41,340 nt of DNA from Acidimicrobiaceae bacterium (GCA_003133075.1 PKZN01000084.1:36827-78166), one strand, 5' to 3'. Positions 15,025 through 23,976 are shown, counted from the stretch's first letter. Notes: generated by a model not told the origin, from the sequence alone. Program-made: numbers and translations.

Positions 15025-15121
15025 GCCGAGCTTCGAGGTGAGGTGTACGGCCGCGGCGTCGACGATTCGGATCTCCGCATGGGCCGCGATGCGTGATGTC
15101 GCGACAGTGCCCGCATCCACG

Positions 15122-15127
15122 TACTAT
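15122..15127 (+). promoter_or_regulatory. Possible -10 box of the sirtuin gene
   Basis: TACTAT, eight bases before the GTG. No Shine-Dalgarno is present. Confidence 0.4.
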
Positions 15128-15135
15128 CCGCTGTC

Positions 15136-15909
15136 GTGACTCTCAGTTCTCTTGACGGCGCTCGATCGCTCGTGGCGACATCGTCGTCGGTGGTCGTGAT
15201 CACGGGGGCGGGTGTATCGACTGCATCGGGGATCCCCGATTTTCGCGGTCCCGAAGGCGTCTGGACCAAGGATCCCGCCGCTGAGCGGCTCGCCAATATT
15301 GAGGCGTACGTCGAATCGCCGGAACTTCGGATGACGGTCTGGCAGCGGCGGCTCGCCAATCGGGACGTGCCGGTGCAACCGAATCCGGCCCACTTCGCCC
15401 TCGCGGCGTTCGAGCGAACCGGCAAACTGACCGCGCTTGTCACCCAAAACATCGACGGACTGCATCTGTCGGCTGGTTCCAACCCGGCGCTCGTCATCGA
15501 GGTGCACGGCAACTCGCGGATGACGAAGTGCCTACGCTGCGGCGCAGAGTCGCCGACCGCCGCGATACTTGAGCGAGTGGCCGCGGGCGAACTTGATCCC
15601 CACTGCCACGTTCTCACCGCTGGCCACGAGTGCGGCGGCATACTCAAGACTGCTGTCGTGAGTTTCGGTCAACCGCTCCCCAACGAGGAGTTTGCCCGCG
15701 CCGAGTATCTGGCGAAGACCTGCGACCTGTTGATCTGTGTCGGATCGACCCTGATGGTGCGACCACTCTCGGGGCTCGTCCCCAAGGCGGTCGATCGCGG
15801 CGCACGACTGATCATCGTGAACGCCGAACCCACGCCGTACGACGACGATGCGGAGTTCGTTATCCGTGACGACATACCTTCCGTGCTCGGATACTTGCTC
15901 GGAGTGTGA
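15136..15909 (+). CDS. Sir2-family NAD-dependent protein deacylase
   Basis: Sirtuin of 257 aa that removes acyl groups from lysines using NAD. NAD-binding blocks are GAGVS (24-28), GIPDFRG and QNIDGLH (104-110), with catalytic H124 in EVHGNS. Zinc ligands are C132 and C135 (CLRC), then C157 and C166. The second pair is not the usual CxxC: C157-HVLTAGHE-C166 has an inserted stretch. In bacteria, sirtuins often reactivate acyl-CoA synthetases. The Tyr/Arg pair of CobB-type desuccinylases was not identified, so deacetylase versus other deacylase is open. A 7-bp hairpin follows the stop. Confidence 0.92.
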   Translation: MTLSSLDGARSLVATSSSVVVITGAGVSTASGIPDFRGPEGVWTKDPAAERLANIEAYVESPELRMTVWQRRLANRDVPVQPNPAHFALAAFERTGKLTALVTQNIDGLHLSAGSNPALVIEVHGNSRMTKCLRCGAESPTAAILERVAAGELDPHCHVLTAGHECGGILKTAVVSFGQPLPNEEFARAEYLAKTCDLLICVGSTLMVRPLSGLVPKAVDRGARLIIVNAEPTPYDDDAEFVIRDDIPSVLGYLLGV

Positions 15910-15916
15910 CGAGACA

Positions 15917-15936
15917 ACGCCGAGTACCTTCGGCGT
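15917..15936 (+). terminator. Hairpin after the sirtuin gene
   Basis: ACGCCGA and TCGGCGT form a perfect 7-bp stem with a six-base loop, seven bases after the stop. There is no T-run, as is common for GC-rich actinobacterial terminators. Confidence 0.5.
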
Positions 15937-16033
15937 GTGCCGCCGTCGACTCATCGCGGCACTAGCGCGTCGATATCACAGTCCTCTCGAAGCGATCCCG
16001 CCGTGCGCGGGACTGCGACGTGTGCGGAGGGAG

Positions 16034-16279
16034 CTAGAGAATCCCGGCGACCGGGTGGACTTCACCACACGGCACACCGAGCGCTTCGTGGTGGCTCCGA
16101 ACCGCGTCGGCATCGGGTGCTTCTAGGAGGCAGTAGACCTTGCCGTCCGCGTTGTGGAAGAGCTCCACTTGTCGTACGCCGAATTGGTCGGCTTTATGTT
16201 CCTTCGCTTCTTGGGTAATTTGTGCGATCGCGTCGTCCGGTAGCTTCAAGTCATCGTGGAAATCCATGAACTGCGGCAT
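16034..16279 (-). CDS. DUF4242 family protein
   Basis: An 81-aa protein with a small ferredoxin-like fold. It starts MPQFMDFHDDLKLP and continues VRQVELFHNADGKVYCLLEAP and DAVRSHHEALGVPCGEVHPV, the pattern of DUF4242 proteins, whose Streptomyces member SCO4226 is reported to bind nickel. The exact role is unknown. A very strong GGAGGGGG ribosome site sits three bases before the ATG, so the longer in-frame extension upstream (to 16444) is not needed. The 249 bases between it and the metH end hold nothing I recognise. Confidence 0.82.
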   Translation of the reverse strand: MPQFMDFHDDLKLPDDAIAQITQEAKEHKADQFGVRQVELFHNADGKVYCLLEAPDADAVRSHHEALGVPCGEVHPVAGIL

Positions 16280-16528
16280 TTTCCCCCTCCTCAGGTCCTC
16301 ATGGGCTCTTTCGCAGAGCCACGTTGGTGTCCGTGAAAATAGCGCACGTTCGGCTCGTCTGCAATCGAAGCCACTTTGTTGAGAATCGTCGCCAATGGCC
16401 GTGTCCATGATCGTGCACCCCGGGAATGAACATGACTCCAACACGTCGTTTCGCTGTGCTCGACGTTGAAGGTCCGTGGAGGGCGCTCGGATACGACGGT
16501 GAATCTGGTTACCGCGATACAGGCGGCG

Positions 16529-19500
16529 TTACGCGATGAAGTATTTCGCCTTCGGGTGGTGGCAGATGATCGCGTCGGTCGTCTGCTCCGGGTGTAGTTG
16601 GAACCCTTCCGAGACCGAGACGCCGATACGCTCGGACTCTAAGAGTGCCGCGACCTTCGCGTTGTCGGTGAGGTCGGGACAGGCGGGATATCCCCACGAG
16701 TAGCGACCGCCGCGATACTTCTGTCGAAAGAGTCCCGTCAACGTCGGCCCGTCTTCATCGACGAAGCCGAGTTCCTCGCGGATGCGTTTGTGCCATAACT
16801 CCGCCAACGCCTCGGCCATCTCCACTCCGAGACCGTGCAGCATCAGGTAGTCGTTGTAACGGTTCTCGGTGAAGAGCTGGTGGGTGCGCTCTGAGATCCG
16901 GCTGCCCATCGTCACCAACATGAAGCTGGCGTAGTCGCGGTCGTTGCTCTCCATGGGACGAAAGAAGTCCGCTATACAGAGGTGCGGCGCTTCTCGCTGG
17001 CGGGGAAAGACGAAGCGGGTCACCTCGGCGTCGCGCGCGTCGTCGGCGAAGATGACGAGCTCGTTTCCGTCGGCGGCGGCCGGGAAGTGGCCCCACACGA
17101 CTTGAGGGACCAGCAGATCCTCTTCCTTCGCGAAACTGAGTTGTTCGCGAAGCGTGGCGCTCACTCGTTCTTTGAACGCCGTGTCGTCTTCGCCGTCTTC
17201 GGGTCGATAGCCCCACTGATTTCGAAACAGTGCCGTCTGATTCAAGAACTCACTGATCTCGTCAATTGACATGCCCTTGGCGACTCGACTGCCGAGGAAG
17301 GGTGGCACGAAGAGTGGGTTGTCGAGGTCGACGTCGGGGCTTCGACGGGGCGCGTCAGCGGCGGGTTCCGGCGAGGGATCACGAAATCGGCGCTGGACCT
17401 TGCTCTGGGAGAGTTCGCGTCCAAAGTTTGGATCATCGGTGCCGCCTCGTCGAATCTCCCCGAGTTGGTCGAGCACGCGCAGGCCCTCGAAGGCGTCCTT
17501 GCCGTAAAAGAGGCGCCCCGAATAGACCTCGCGCAGGTCGCGCTCGACGTACGTGCGCGTGAGCGCCGCCCCGCCGAGCAGCACGGGCACCGAGGACATC
17601 GCGCGTTCGTTCATGATCTCTAAGTTCTCGCGCATGATCAACGTGGACTTGACCAGCAGCCCGCTCATGCCGAGGGCGTCGGCCCGGTGCTCTTCGACGG
17701 CGTTGAGCATCTCATTGACGCCGACCTTGATTCCGAGGTTGATCACCTCGTACCCGTTGTTGGTGAGAATGATGTCGACGAGGTTCTTGCCGATGTCGTG
17801 CACATCGCCCTTCACCGTGGCGAGCACGACGCGACCCCGCCCACCCTGGTCGCTCTTTTCCATCAGCGGTTCTAGATGAGAGACGGCCGACTTCATGGTC
17901 TCGGCGCTCTGGAGGACGAAGGGAAGTTGCATCTCGCCGCTCGCGAACAAATCGCCCACGACGCGCATCCCGTCGAGGAGGATCTCGTTCACGATGTCGA
18001 GGGGCTTGGCGCCCTCGGCCATCGCGGTGTCGAGGTCGTCTTCGAGGCCGACCCTTGCACCGTCGATGATGCGGCGCTTCAGTCGCTCGTTGAGTGGCAG
18101 GTCCTCTAAGGAGGGTCCGGAGTCGCTCGAGGAGGAAACGCCCTCGAAGAGTCGAAGCAACTCGCTCAAGGGGTCGTAGTCGTCGCGACGCCGGTCGTAG
18201 ATGAGGTCCAAACAGACCTGGCGGGCCTCGTCGTCGATGCGGTGCAGCGGCAAGATCTTCGACGCGTGCACGATCGCCGCGTCCAGGCCCGCTTCGGCGG
18301 CTTCGTGGAGGAAGACGCTATTGAGCACCTGACGCGCCGCGGGGTTCAGACCGAAGGAGATGTTCGAGAGCCCGAGAATCGTCCGCACTCCGGGTAGTTC
18401 CGCTTTGATTCGCTTGATGGCCTCGAGGGTCTCGATACCGTCGCGACGCGAATCGACCATGCCGGTAGAGAGTGGCAACGCCAGCGGGTCGATGAAGATG
18501 TCGTGAGCGTCCAGACCGTAGCGCGTGACGGCGAGTTCGGTGATTGCTTTGGCGGCGCGCACCTTCCACTCGGCGGTTCGAGCTTGGCCCTCCTCGTCAA
18601 TGCATGTCGCGACCACGGCGGCGCCGAACTCGGCGGCGAGCGAGAGGAATCCGTCCAGGCGCGTGCCCGGACCGTCGCCCTCTTCGAGGTTGACCGAGTT
18701 CAAGAGCGCCTTGCCCCCCAGCCAGGTGAGGGCCGCTCGTGCGACGGGCGCTTCGGTGGTGTCGATCATGACCGGCACCGAGGACTGCGTCGCGAGTCGG
18801 CTCATGACTTCGTTCATGTCGGTGACGCCGTCAGCGCCCGTGTAGTCAACGCAGACGTCCAAGATGTGCGCGCCCTCTTTGATCTGCTCACGCCCGATCT
18901 CCACGCAGGTGTCCCAGTCGCCCTCGAGCATGGCGGTGCGGAAACGTTTCGAGCCGTTCGCGTTCGTGCGCTCACCAATGAGTAGTACCGAGCGGTCCTG
19001 TTGGTAGTTAACGGGCGAGTAGATCGACGCGACCGCGTACTCGGGCGTCGGGGATCTCTTCGCGGCACTGAGGGGCCGCAACACCTCGATGACCCGAGCG
19101 AGATGTTCGGGCGTCGTGCCACAACACCCGCCAACGACCTGCACGCCGTGCTCGGTGACGAACTTAGAGAGGTGCTCGGCCAGCGCGTCGGGCGTCAAGT
19201 CGTAGTGCATCTGACCCTCGACGACGCTCGGGAGTCCGGCGTTGGGCATGCAGGAAACGGGCATCGTCGCGCTGTCCGAGAGTGTGCGCAGAGGCTCATA
19301 CATCTCGACGGGTCCGGTCGCGCAGTTAAGGCCGATGACGTCGATGCCGAGTGGCGAGAGTGCGGCGATGGCCGCGCCGATCTCCGTGCCGGGCAGCATC
19401 CGTCCCGTGAGTTCGATGGTGACCTGTACTTGGATGGGTACGACGCGACCGTGTCGCGCCATCGCTCGGTGACAGGCGGCGATGGCGGCCTTGCCCGAGA

Positions 19501-20035
19501 GCAGGTCGAACATCGTCTCGACCAATAAGAGGTCCACTCCGCCTTCTAAGAGCCCGTACGCGAGCTCCTCGTAACTCGCCGAGAGGTCGTCGTAGGTGAT
19601 CTGGCCCAGCGTGGGGAACTTGGTGCCCGGGCCCATTGAACCAGCCACGAAGCGAGGTGAGGCGGCCGAGGCGTACTCGTCGGCGACGCGGCGAGCAATC
19701 GTCGCCGAGGTGAAGGCCAACTCCTGGGCCCGCTCGGCGATGCCGTATTCGTTGAGCACCACCGAGAACGAGCCGAAGGAGTCGGTCTCGATGGCGTCGA
19801 CGCCAACGTCGAGGAACGAACGGTGTAGTGACGCAACCGCCTCGGGCTTAGAGACGACGAGGAACTCATTACAACCTTCTAAGGCGGCCCCCCCGAAGTC
19901 ATCGGCGCTGAGGTGCTGGAGTTGGAAGTTCGTGCCGGTCGCGCCGTCAAAGATGACGACGCGTTGGGCGAGGGCGCGAAGATAGGGATCATCCGCCTTC
20001 GGACGGGCGAACGGCGGTCGAAGGGTTGAATCCAT
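16529..20035 (-). CDS. metH: Cobalamin-dependent methionine synthase
   Basis: Transfers methyl from methyltetrahydrofolate via methylcobalamin to homocysteine; 1168 aa, complete four-module enzyme. Homocysteine domain about 20-320 with zinc ligands C238 (LNCATGP), C304 and C305 (GGCCGTTPEHL). Pterin domain about 345-610 (LLIGERTNANGSKRF). B12 domain about 650-870 with the axial ligand H746 in DVHDIGKN. SAM-binding reactivation domain about 905-1168 with RYSWGYPACPDL at 1111-1122. The start is divergent from pduO across only 47 bases, leaving no room for a cobalamin riboswitch. A TAACCT box lies nine bases before the ATG. Confidence 0.97.
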   Translation of the reverse strand: MDSTLRPPFARPKADDPYLRALAQRVVIFDGATGTNFQLQHLSADDFGGAALEGCNEFLVVSKPEAVASLHRSFLDVGVDAIETDSFGSFSVVLNEYGIAERAQELAFTSATIARRVADEYASAASPRFVAGSMGPGTKFPTLGQITYDDLSASYEELAYGLLEGGVDLLLVETMFDLLSGKAAIAACHRAMARHGRVVPIQVQVTIELTGRMLPGTEIGAAIAALSPLGIDVIGLNCATGPVEMYEPLRTLSDSATMPVSCMPNAGLPSVVEGQMHYDLTPDALAEHLSKFVTEHGVQVVGGCCGTTPEHLARVIEVLRPLSAAKRSPTPEYAVASIYSPVNYQQDRSVLLIGERTNANGSKRFRTAMLEGDWDTCVEIGREQIKEGAHILDVCVDYTGADGVTDMNEVMSRLATQSSVPVMIDTTEAPVARAALTWLGGKALLNSVNLEEGDGPGTRLDGFLSLAAEFGAAVVATCIDEEGQARTAEWKVRAAKAITELAVTRYGLDAHDIFIDPLALPLSTGMVDSRRDGIETLEAIKRIKAELPGVRTILGLSNISFGLNPAARQVLNSVFLHEAAEAGLDAAIVHASKILPLHRIDDEARQVCLDLIYDRRRDDYDPLSELLRLFEGVSSSSDSGPSLEDLPLNERLKRRIIDGARVGLEDDLDTAMAEGAKPLDIVNEILLDGMRVVGDLFASGEMQLPFVLQSAETMKSAVSHLEPLMEKSDQGGRGRVVLATVKGDVHDIGKNLVDIILTNNGYEVINLGIKVGVNEMLNAVEEHRADALGMSGLLVKSTLIMRENLEIMNERAMSSVPVLLGGAALTRTYVERDLREVYSGRLFYGKDAFEGLRVLDQLGEIRRGGTDDPNFGRELSQSKVQRRFRDPSPEPAADAPRRSPDVDLDNPLFVPPFLGSRVAKGMSIDEISEFLNQTALFRNQWGYRPEDGEDDTAFKERVSATLREQLSFAKEEDLLVPQVVWGHFPAAADGNELVIFADDARDAEVTRFVFPRQREAPHLCIADFFRPMESNDRDYASFMLVTMGSRISERTHQLFTENRYNDYLMLHGLGVEMAEALAELWHKRIREELGFVDEDGPTLTGLFRQKYRGGRYSWGYPACPDLTDNAKVAALLESERIGVSVSEGFQLHPEQTTDAIICHHPKAKYFIA

Positions 20036-20044
20036 TGGTTGTTC

Positions 20045-20050
20045 AGGTTA
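20045..20050 (-). promoter_or_regulatory. Possible -10 box of metH
   Basis: TAACCT on the minus strand, nine bases before the ATG. No Shine-Dalgarno is seen, so the leader would be zero to a few bases. Confidence 0.4.
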
Positions 20051-20070
20051 CTTGGGTTGCTTGATTTCAC

Positions 20071-20076
20071 TACGCT
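20071..20076 (+). promoter_or_regulatory. -10 box of pduO, leaderless type
   Basis: TACGCT, six bases, then GTG. A possible weak -35, TTACTT, lies 17 bases upstream at 20048-20053, overlapping the metH -10 on the other strand. Confidence 0.5.
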
Positions 20077-20082
20077 GTCGAG

Positions 20083-20625
20083 GTGAAGATTTACACCAAA
20101 GCGGGCGACAACGGTACGACCGGTCTCTACTTTGGTGGTCGTGTGGCAAAGAGCGCAGAGCCCATCGAAGTCAACGGTGCCGTCGACGAAGCCCAAGCGT
20201 CACTCGGCTGGGCGAGATCGCTCAGTGAGCCCACCTCGCGGCTCAACGAACTACTCGTCACCGTCGAACGCGACCTGTGGGTCTTGATGGCCGAAGTCGC
20301 GACGCTGCCCGAGAATCGCCGCAAACTCGTGGCCGAGAAATCACTGGTGACCGCGGCGATGATCGAACGTCTCGAGACCGAAATCGACGCGCTCTCCGAG
20401 GAGATCGAGATGCCCACCGAATTCGTGGTGCCCGGTGACGATTCGTTCTCCGCCGCCCTCGACGTGGCGCGCACCGTGGTGCGTAGGGCCGAACGCGTGG
20501 CGGTTGGCTACCCCTTAGAAGATTCCCTGGTGATCCAGTACCTCAATCGCTTGAGCGACCTCGTGTGGACGATGGCTCGCTGGGCCGAGGGGCCCGAGCA
20601 CCGCACCGCTCGGACTCAGCCATGA
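20083..20625 (+). CDS. pduO: PduO-type ATP:cob(I)alamin adenosyltransferase
   Basis: Makes adenosylcobalamin from ATP and cob(I)alamin; 180 aa trimeric helical-bundle enzyme. The N-terminal ATP-binding stretch KIYTKAGDNGTTGLYFGGRV (2-21) and the later VVRRAERVAV and QYLNRLSDLVWTMARW are diagnostic. Adenosylcobalamin is the cofactor of the methylmalonyl-CoA mutase encoded 4 kb downstream, and the divergent metH also uses cobalamin. pepA follows after six bases, a probable operon. The GTG start is fixed by the -10 spacing and the family N-terminus. Confidence 0.93.
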   Translation: MKIYTKAGDNGTTGLYFGGRVAKSAEPIEVNGAVDEAQASLGWARSLSEPTSRLNELLVTVERDLWVLMAEVATLPENRRKLVAEKSLVTAAMIERLETEIDALSEEIEMPTEFVVPGDDSFSAALDVARTVVRRAERVAVGYPLEDSLVIQYLNRLSDLVWTMARWAEGPEHRTARTQP

Positions 20626-20631
20626 GGCACC

Positions 20632-22137
20632 ATGTCGCGTAGCGCGCGGGTCTCATCGATAAAAGAGGCGTTGGCGCAGACGACTATCGCGTTCGCGGTA
20701 GTGATTCGCGACGGTGAAGGCGTGGTTCCCGAGGCGATCCCCATCAACCTTGGGGGCGTGGTCACCACTCGCACCCTCACCAAGGAGTGGTGTACCCGCC
20801 AGGGCCTCAAGGAAGAGCCCGGTAGCTCGGTGGTTCTTCGTTCCCTGACTGGCGCGACCATCGTGATCGTCTCGCTCGGCTCGAGTACGCAAGGGTCGTC
20901 CCGCTACCGCCTCGCGGGCGCCGCGGCGGCGCGCGCCGCGGGCGATGGTCCCCTCGCGTTCCTCCTAGCGACCGATGGCCTCAGTGACCCCGCGAGTGCG
21001 GCCCAGGCCCTCACCGAGGGCGCGGTGCTCGCGTCCTATAGCTATAAGGGCCACTCGAAACTCTCGACCTTTGACGTGGTGCCCGTCGACGTGCCACTGC
21101 CCACCGTCGCGGTGCACGACGCCGTCACCGACGGCGTGCAGCGTGGCGCAATCATCGCCGAGGCGGTCAACTGGGCCAAGTTCCTCATCGATTCGCCCGC
21201 CGGCTACATGCCGCCCAAGACCTTGGCGAGTGAGATCGAGGGTCGTTTGGCGCACGACGAGCACGTCAACGTCGAGGTCTGGACCGAATCGAGAATCCGC
21301 GAAGAGCGCCTCGGGGGTCTGCTCGGCGTCGGTCAAGGGTCCGCGCAACCGACGCGCTTGGTCTACGCCACCTACGATCCTCAACCCGGGGTTGCGCTGA
21401 CCCACGTGGCGCTGGTCGGTAAGGGCGTCACCTTCGACTCCGGCGGGCTTTCCATCAAGGGCGCTGAGGGCATGATGAGCATGAAGACTGACATGACCGG
21501 TGCCGCGATCGTGATGGCGGTCGTCTCGGTCGCCAGTCAGCTCCAACTTCCCATACGCATCACCGCGATCGCCCCGATGACCGAGAACCTGCTCGGCGAC
21601 CGGGCGACGAAGCCGGGCGACGTCTTGACGATCCGTAACGGCCTCACCATCGAGGTCCTCAACACCGACGCCGAAGGCCGACTGATCCTTGCCGACGGGC
21701 TCGCCCTGGCCGTGGACGCCGATCCCGACGTCATCATTGACGTCGCGACGTTGACGGGTGCACAAAACGTCGCGCTCGGCGACGAAGTCGGTGCGCTCTT
21801 TGTCTCGAGCGACGAACTCGCGGGTCGTCTCGCTTCGGCGAGTGATCGTTCGGGAGAAGCCTTCTGGCGCATGCCGCTCGTCGAGAGTTACGAGTCGCAC
21901 ATCGACTCCGACGTCGCCGACATGAAGAACATGGGCAAGCCCCCGCGTGCCGGGGCCATCGTCGCGGCGTTGTTGTTGCGCAGGTTCACCGCCGGCAAGC
22001 CCTGGGCGCACCTCGACATCGCCGGGCCCGCGCGAGCGGACGCGACGAGGGGCTATCAGACCAAGGGTGCCACCGCGTATGGCGCGCGAACGCTCATTGA
22101 ATACCTTCGCGTGCTCGCGAAGTCCTCCAAGGCGTGA
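20632..22137 (+). CDS. pepA: Leucyl aminopeptidase (M17)
   Basis: Two-metal cytosolic aminopeptidase of 501 aa, normally a hexamer. The catalytic domain shows LVGKGVTFDSGGLSIKG, MKTDMTGAA and the family signature NTDAEGRL, which hold the metal ligands and catalytic lysine. The N-terminal regulatory domain (about 1-165) is present. GAGG four bases before the ATG, at the end of pduO, suggests coupled translation. In mycobacteria the orthologue lies next to dlaT; here it is 12 kb from the E2 gene. It ends three bases before the convergent nitroreductase stop. Confidence 0.95.
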   Translation: MSRSARVSSIKEALAQTTIAFAVVIRDGEGVVPEAIPINLGGVVTTRTLTKEWCTRQGLKEEPGSSVVLRSLTGATIVIVSLGSSTQGSSRYRLAGAAAARAAGDGPLAFLLATDGLSDPASAAQALTEGAVLASYSYKGHSKLSTFDVVPVDVPLPTVAVHDAVTDGVQRGAIIAEAVNWAKFLIDSPAGYMPPKTLASEIEGRLAHDEHVNVEVWTESRIREERLGGLLGVGQGSAQPTRLVYATYDPQPGVALTHVALVGKGVTFDSGGLSIKGAEGMMSMKTDMTGAAIVMAVVSVASQLQLPIRITAIAPMTENLLGDRATKPGDVLTIRNGLTIEVLNTDAEGRLILADGLALAVDADPDVIIDVATLTGAQNVALGDEVGALFVSSDELAGRLASASDRSGEAFWRMPLVESYESHIDSDVADMKNMGKPPRAGAIVAALLLRRFTAGKPWAHLDIAGPARADATRGYQTKGATAYGARTLIEYLRVLAKSSKA

Positions 22138-22140
22138 GTT

Positions 22141-22737
22141 CTAGGGAACGAGTCGGCGAACTCGCTCGTGACGGGCGGGAACGGTTCGATCGAGCGACTT
22201 AGAGGTGACGTCGTCGCCGTCCGTTTTGCCAATCAGCACGCTCGCGAAGAGTTCTTCGTCCTCGAGTCCGGCCCAGCGCCGCACGTCCTCACTGTGTCGA
22301 AAACTGCCCCAGAGAACCGCCTGCCAGCCGCGCTCTTCGAGGAGTAACAACAGGGCCATGGTCGCCATCGCGGCGTCGGTGTGCCAGTAGGGCACCGGCC
22401 ACGCCGAACGCTCCCCGAGGCCCGAGCCGGCTTTGTCGTCCTCGTCGTATCGCGCTTCGTAGTCCTGCGGTCTGCTCGTTACCAACACCGCCCCGCCCGC
22501 GCGACGCAGCCCGTGAAAGCGCGTCGAACGCGCTCGCCACTGCTCATCGGTGGCGACGGCGAAGAAACCTTCGAGGTCACCGTGGCCGAGCGTGTTGAGT
22601 CGCACACCCGCGCTGTTACCGGCGGTCGGCGCCCAGAGTGCGAGGGCGCAGAGTTCCTCGAGCCACGCAAGGTCGACCGGAGTGCCGTCAAAGGAGCGCG
22701 TCATTCGTCGTTGGGCGAGGAGATCGCGCAGTTCCAC
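22141..22737 (-). CDS. Nitroreductase-family flavoprotein
   Basis: FMN-binding oxidoreductase fold of 198 aa. It begins MELRDLLAQRRMTRSFDGTPVD, the family's phosphate-binding RRMTR element, followed by LWAPTAGNSAG (FMN contact), AAMATMALLLLLEERGWQAV and VLIGKTDGDD. The substrate is not predictable; members reduce nitro compounds, quinones or flavins, or act in cofactor chemistry. The GTG start has TAGACA six bases upstream and no ribosome site. It converges with pepA. Confidence 0.85.
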   Translation of the reverse strand: MELRDLLAQRRMTRSFDGTPVDLAWLEELCALALWAPTAGNSAGVRLNTLGHGDLEGFFAVATDEQWRARSTRFHGLRRAGGAVLVTSRPQDYEARYDEDDKAGSGLGERSAWPVPYWHTDAAMATMALLLLLEERGWQAVLWGSFRHSEDVRRWAGLEDEELFASVLIGKTDGDDVTSKSLDRTVPARHERVRRLVP

Positions 22738-22743
22738 GGCCCG

Positions 22744-22749
22744 TGTCTA
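22744..22749 (-). promoter_or_regulatory. Possible -10 box of the nitroreductase gene
   Basis: TAGACA on the minus strand, six bases before GTG. The last base deviates from TANNNT. Confidence 0.3.
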
Positions 22750-22812
22750 CCAGGTCGCGCGAGCGATTGTTGACCCAGCAGGTAAGGTTTAGGGACTGAA
22801 AAGGAGCGTCCC

Positions 22813-23976
22813 TTGCCCTCACCACGAGACCTACTGAACGCCGCAAAGGCCGACATCCGTGAGGTGGACCCGAAAGAGGTCGCCGAACACCTGGATCATT
22901 ACCGGATTCTCGACGTGCGCGAACCCGACGAGTACCAACAAGGTGCCCTGCCCGGGGCGGTGCACGTGCCGCGCGGCCAACTGGAGTTCTCCATCGAGGG
23001 TCGCTTGCCGGACAAGAGCGCGCCGATCGCTGTCTACTGCGCCGGTGGTACTCGCAGTGCCTTCGCCGCCAAAACGCTCCAAGAGTTGGGCTACAGCGAC
23101 GTCGTGTCGGTCATCGGGGGATTCAACAAATGGAAGGACGAAGGACTCGCCTGGGAGTCGCCTCGAACGATGACCGCCGACCAGCGCAACCGCTACCAGC
23201 GCCACTTGCTCTTACCTGAAGTCGGTGAGGCCGGCCAGATGAAACTGTTGGACTCGAAGGTGTTGTTGCTCGGGGCCGGCGGCCTCGGCTCACCGGCCGC
23301 CATCTATCTTGCTGCCGCGGGAGTCGGCACGATTGGCATCATCGACATGGACGTCGTCGACGCCTCCAACCTCCAGCGCCAGATCCTCCACACGCTCGAC
23401 CGTGTTGGTATGCGCAAGGTCGACAGTGCGAAGGCGGCCCTGACGGCGATGAACCCCGACGTCGTCGTCAAGACCTACGACACCAGACTGAGCGCAGAGA
23501 ACATCCTCGACATCATCGACGGCTACGACATCATCGTCGACGGCACTGACAACTTTCCCACGCGCTACCTCGTCAACGACGCGGCCCTCATCAAGCGCAT
23601 ACCCGTGGTGCACGGTTCGATCTTCCGCTTCGAGGGTCAAGCGACCGTGTTCTACCCCTACGTCGGTCCGTGTTATCGCTGCATGATTCCCGAGCCACCA
23701 CCCGCCGAACTCGCGCCGAGTTGTGCCGAGGCGGGGGTGTTGGGTGTCCTACCGGGCATCATCGGTTCGATTCAGGCCGTCGAGACGATCAAGTTGCTAC
23801 TCGACATCGGTGAGCCCTTAGTGGGGCGACTCCTCACCTACGACTCCTTAGAAGAGTCCTTTCGCACCTTTAAGGTGCGTCGCGACCCCAACTGCCCGGC
23901 CTGTGGCGAGCACGCGGGCGAGATCATCATCGCGGAATACGACGACCTCTGCATGCCGCACCCCGTCGGGGTCTAG
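22813..23976 (+). CDS. Rhodanese-MoeB/ThiF fusion, rhodanese first
   Basis: A 387-aa protein joining a sulfurtransferase to an E1-like adenylyltransferase. The rhodanese domain covers about 15-118 with active-site C76 in VYCAGGTRSA. The ThiF/MoeB domain covers about 125-385 with the ATP loop GAGGLGS (154-160), VDGTDNFPTRYLVND, zinc cysteines C287/C290 and C361/C364, and C304 in CAEAGVLG. Such proteins adenylate and sulfurate the C-terminus of MoaD, ThiS or CysO-type carriers. MoeZ and MOCS3 have the domains in the reverse order. No carrier gene is adjacent; moaC lies 17 kb away. The TTG start is fixed by a perfect AAGGAG six bases upstream. Confidence 0.9.
   Translation: MPSPRDLLNAAKADIREVDPKEVAEHLDHYRILDVREPDEYQQGALPGAVHVPRGQLEFSIEGRLPDKSAPIAVYCAGGTRSAFAAKTLQELGYSDVVSVIGGFNKWKDEGLAWESPRTMTADQRNRYQRHLLLPEVGEAGQMKLLDSKVLLLGAGGLGSPAAIYLAAAGVGTIGIIDMDVVDASNLQRQILHTLDRVGMRKVDSAKAALTAMNPDVVVKTYDTRLSAENILDIIDGYDIIVDGTDNFPTRYLVNDAALIKRIPVVHGSIFRFEGQATVFYPYVGPCYRCMIPEPPPAELAPSCAEAGVLGVLPGIIGSIQAVETIKLLLDIGEPLVGRLLTYDSLEESFRTFKVRRDPNCPACGEHAGEIIIAEYDDLCMPHPVGV

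Noticed and set aside
20036..20082. Cobalamin riboswitch for metH or pduO
   Set aside because: Only 47 bases separate the two genes, far too short for a B12 riboswitch.
20965..22011. A 348-codon open frame on the minus strand across pepA
   Set aside because: pepA has intact M17 motifs in the other strand; the antisense product is Arg/Asp/Gly-rich and matches nothing.
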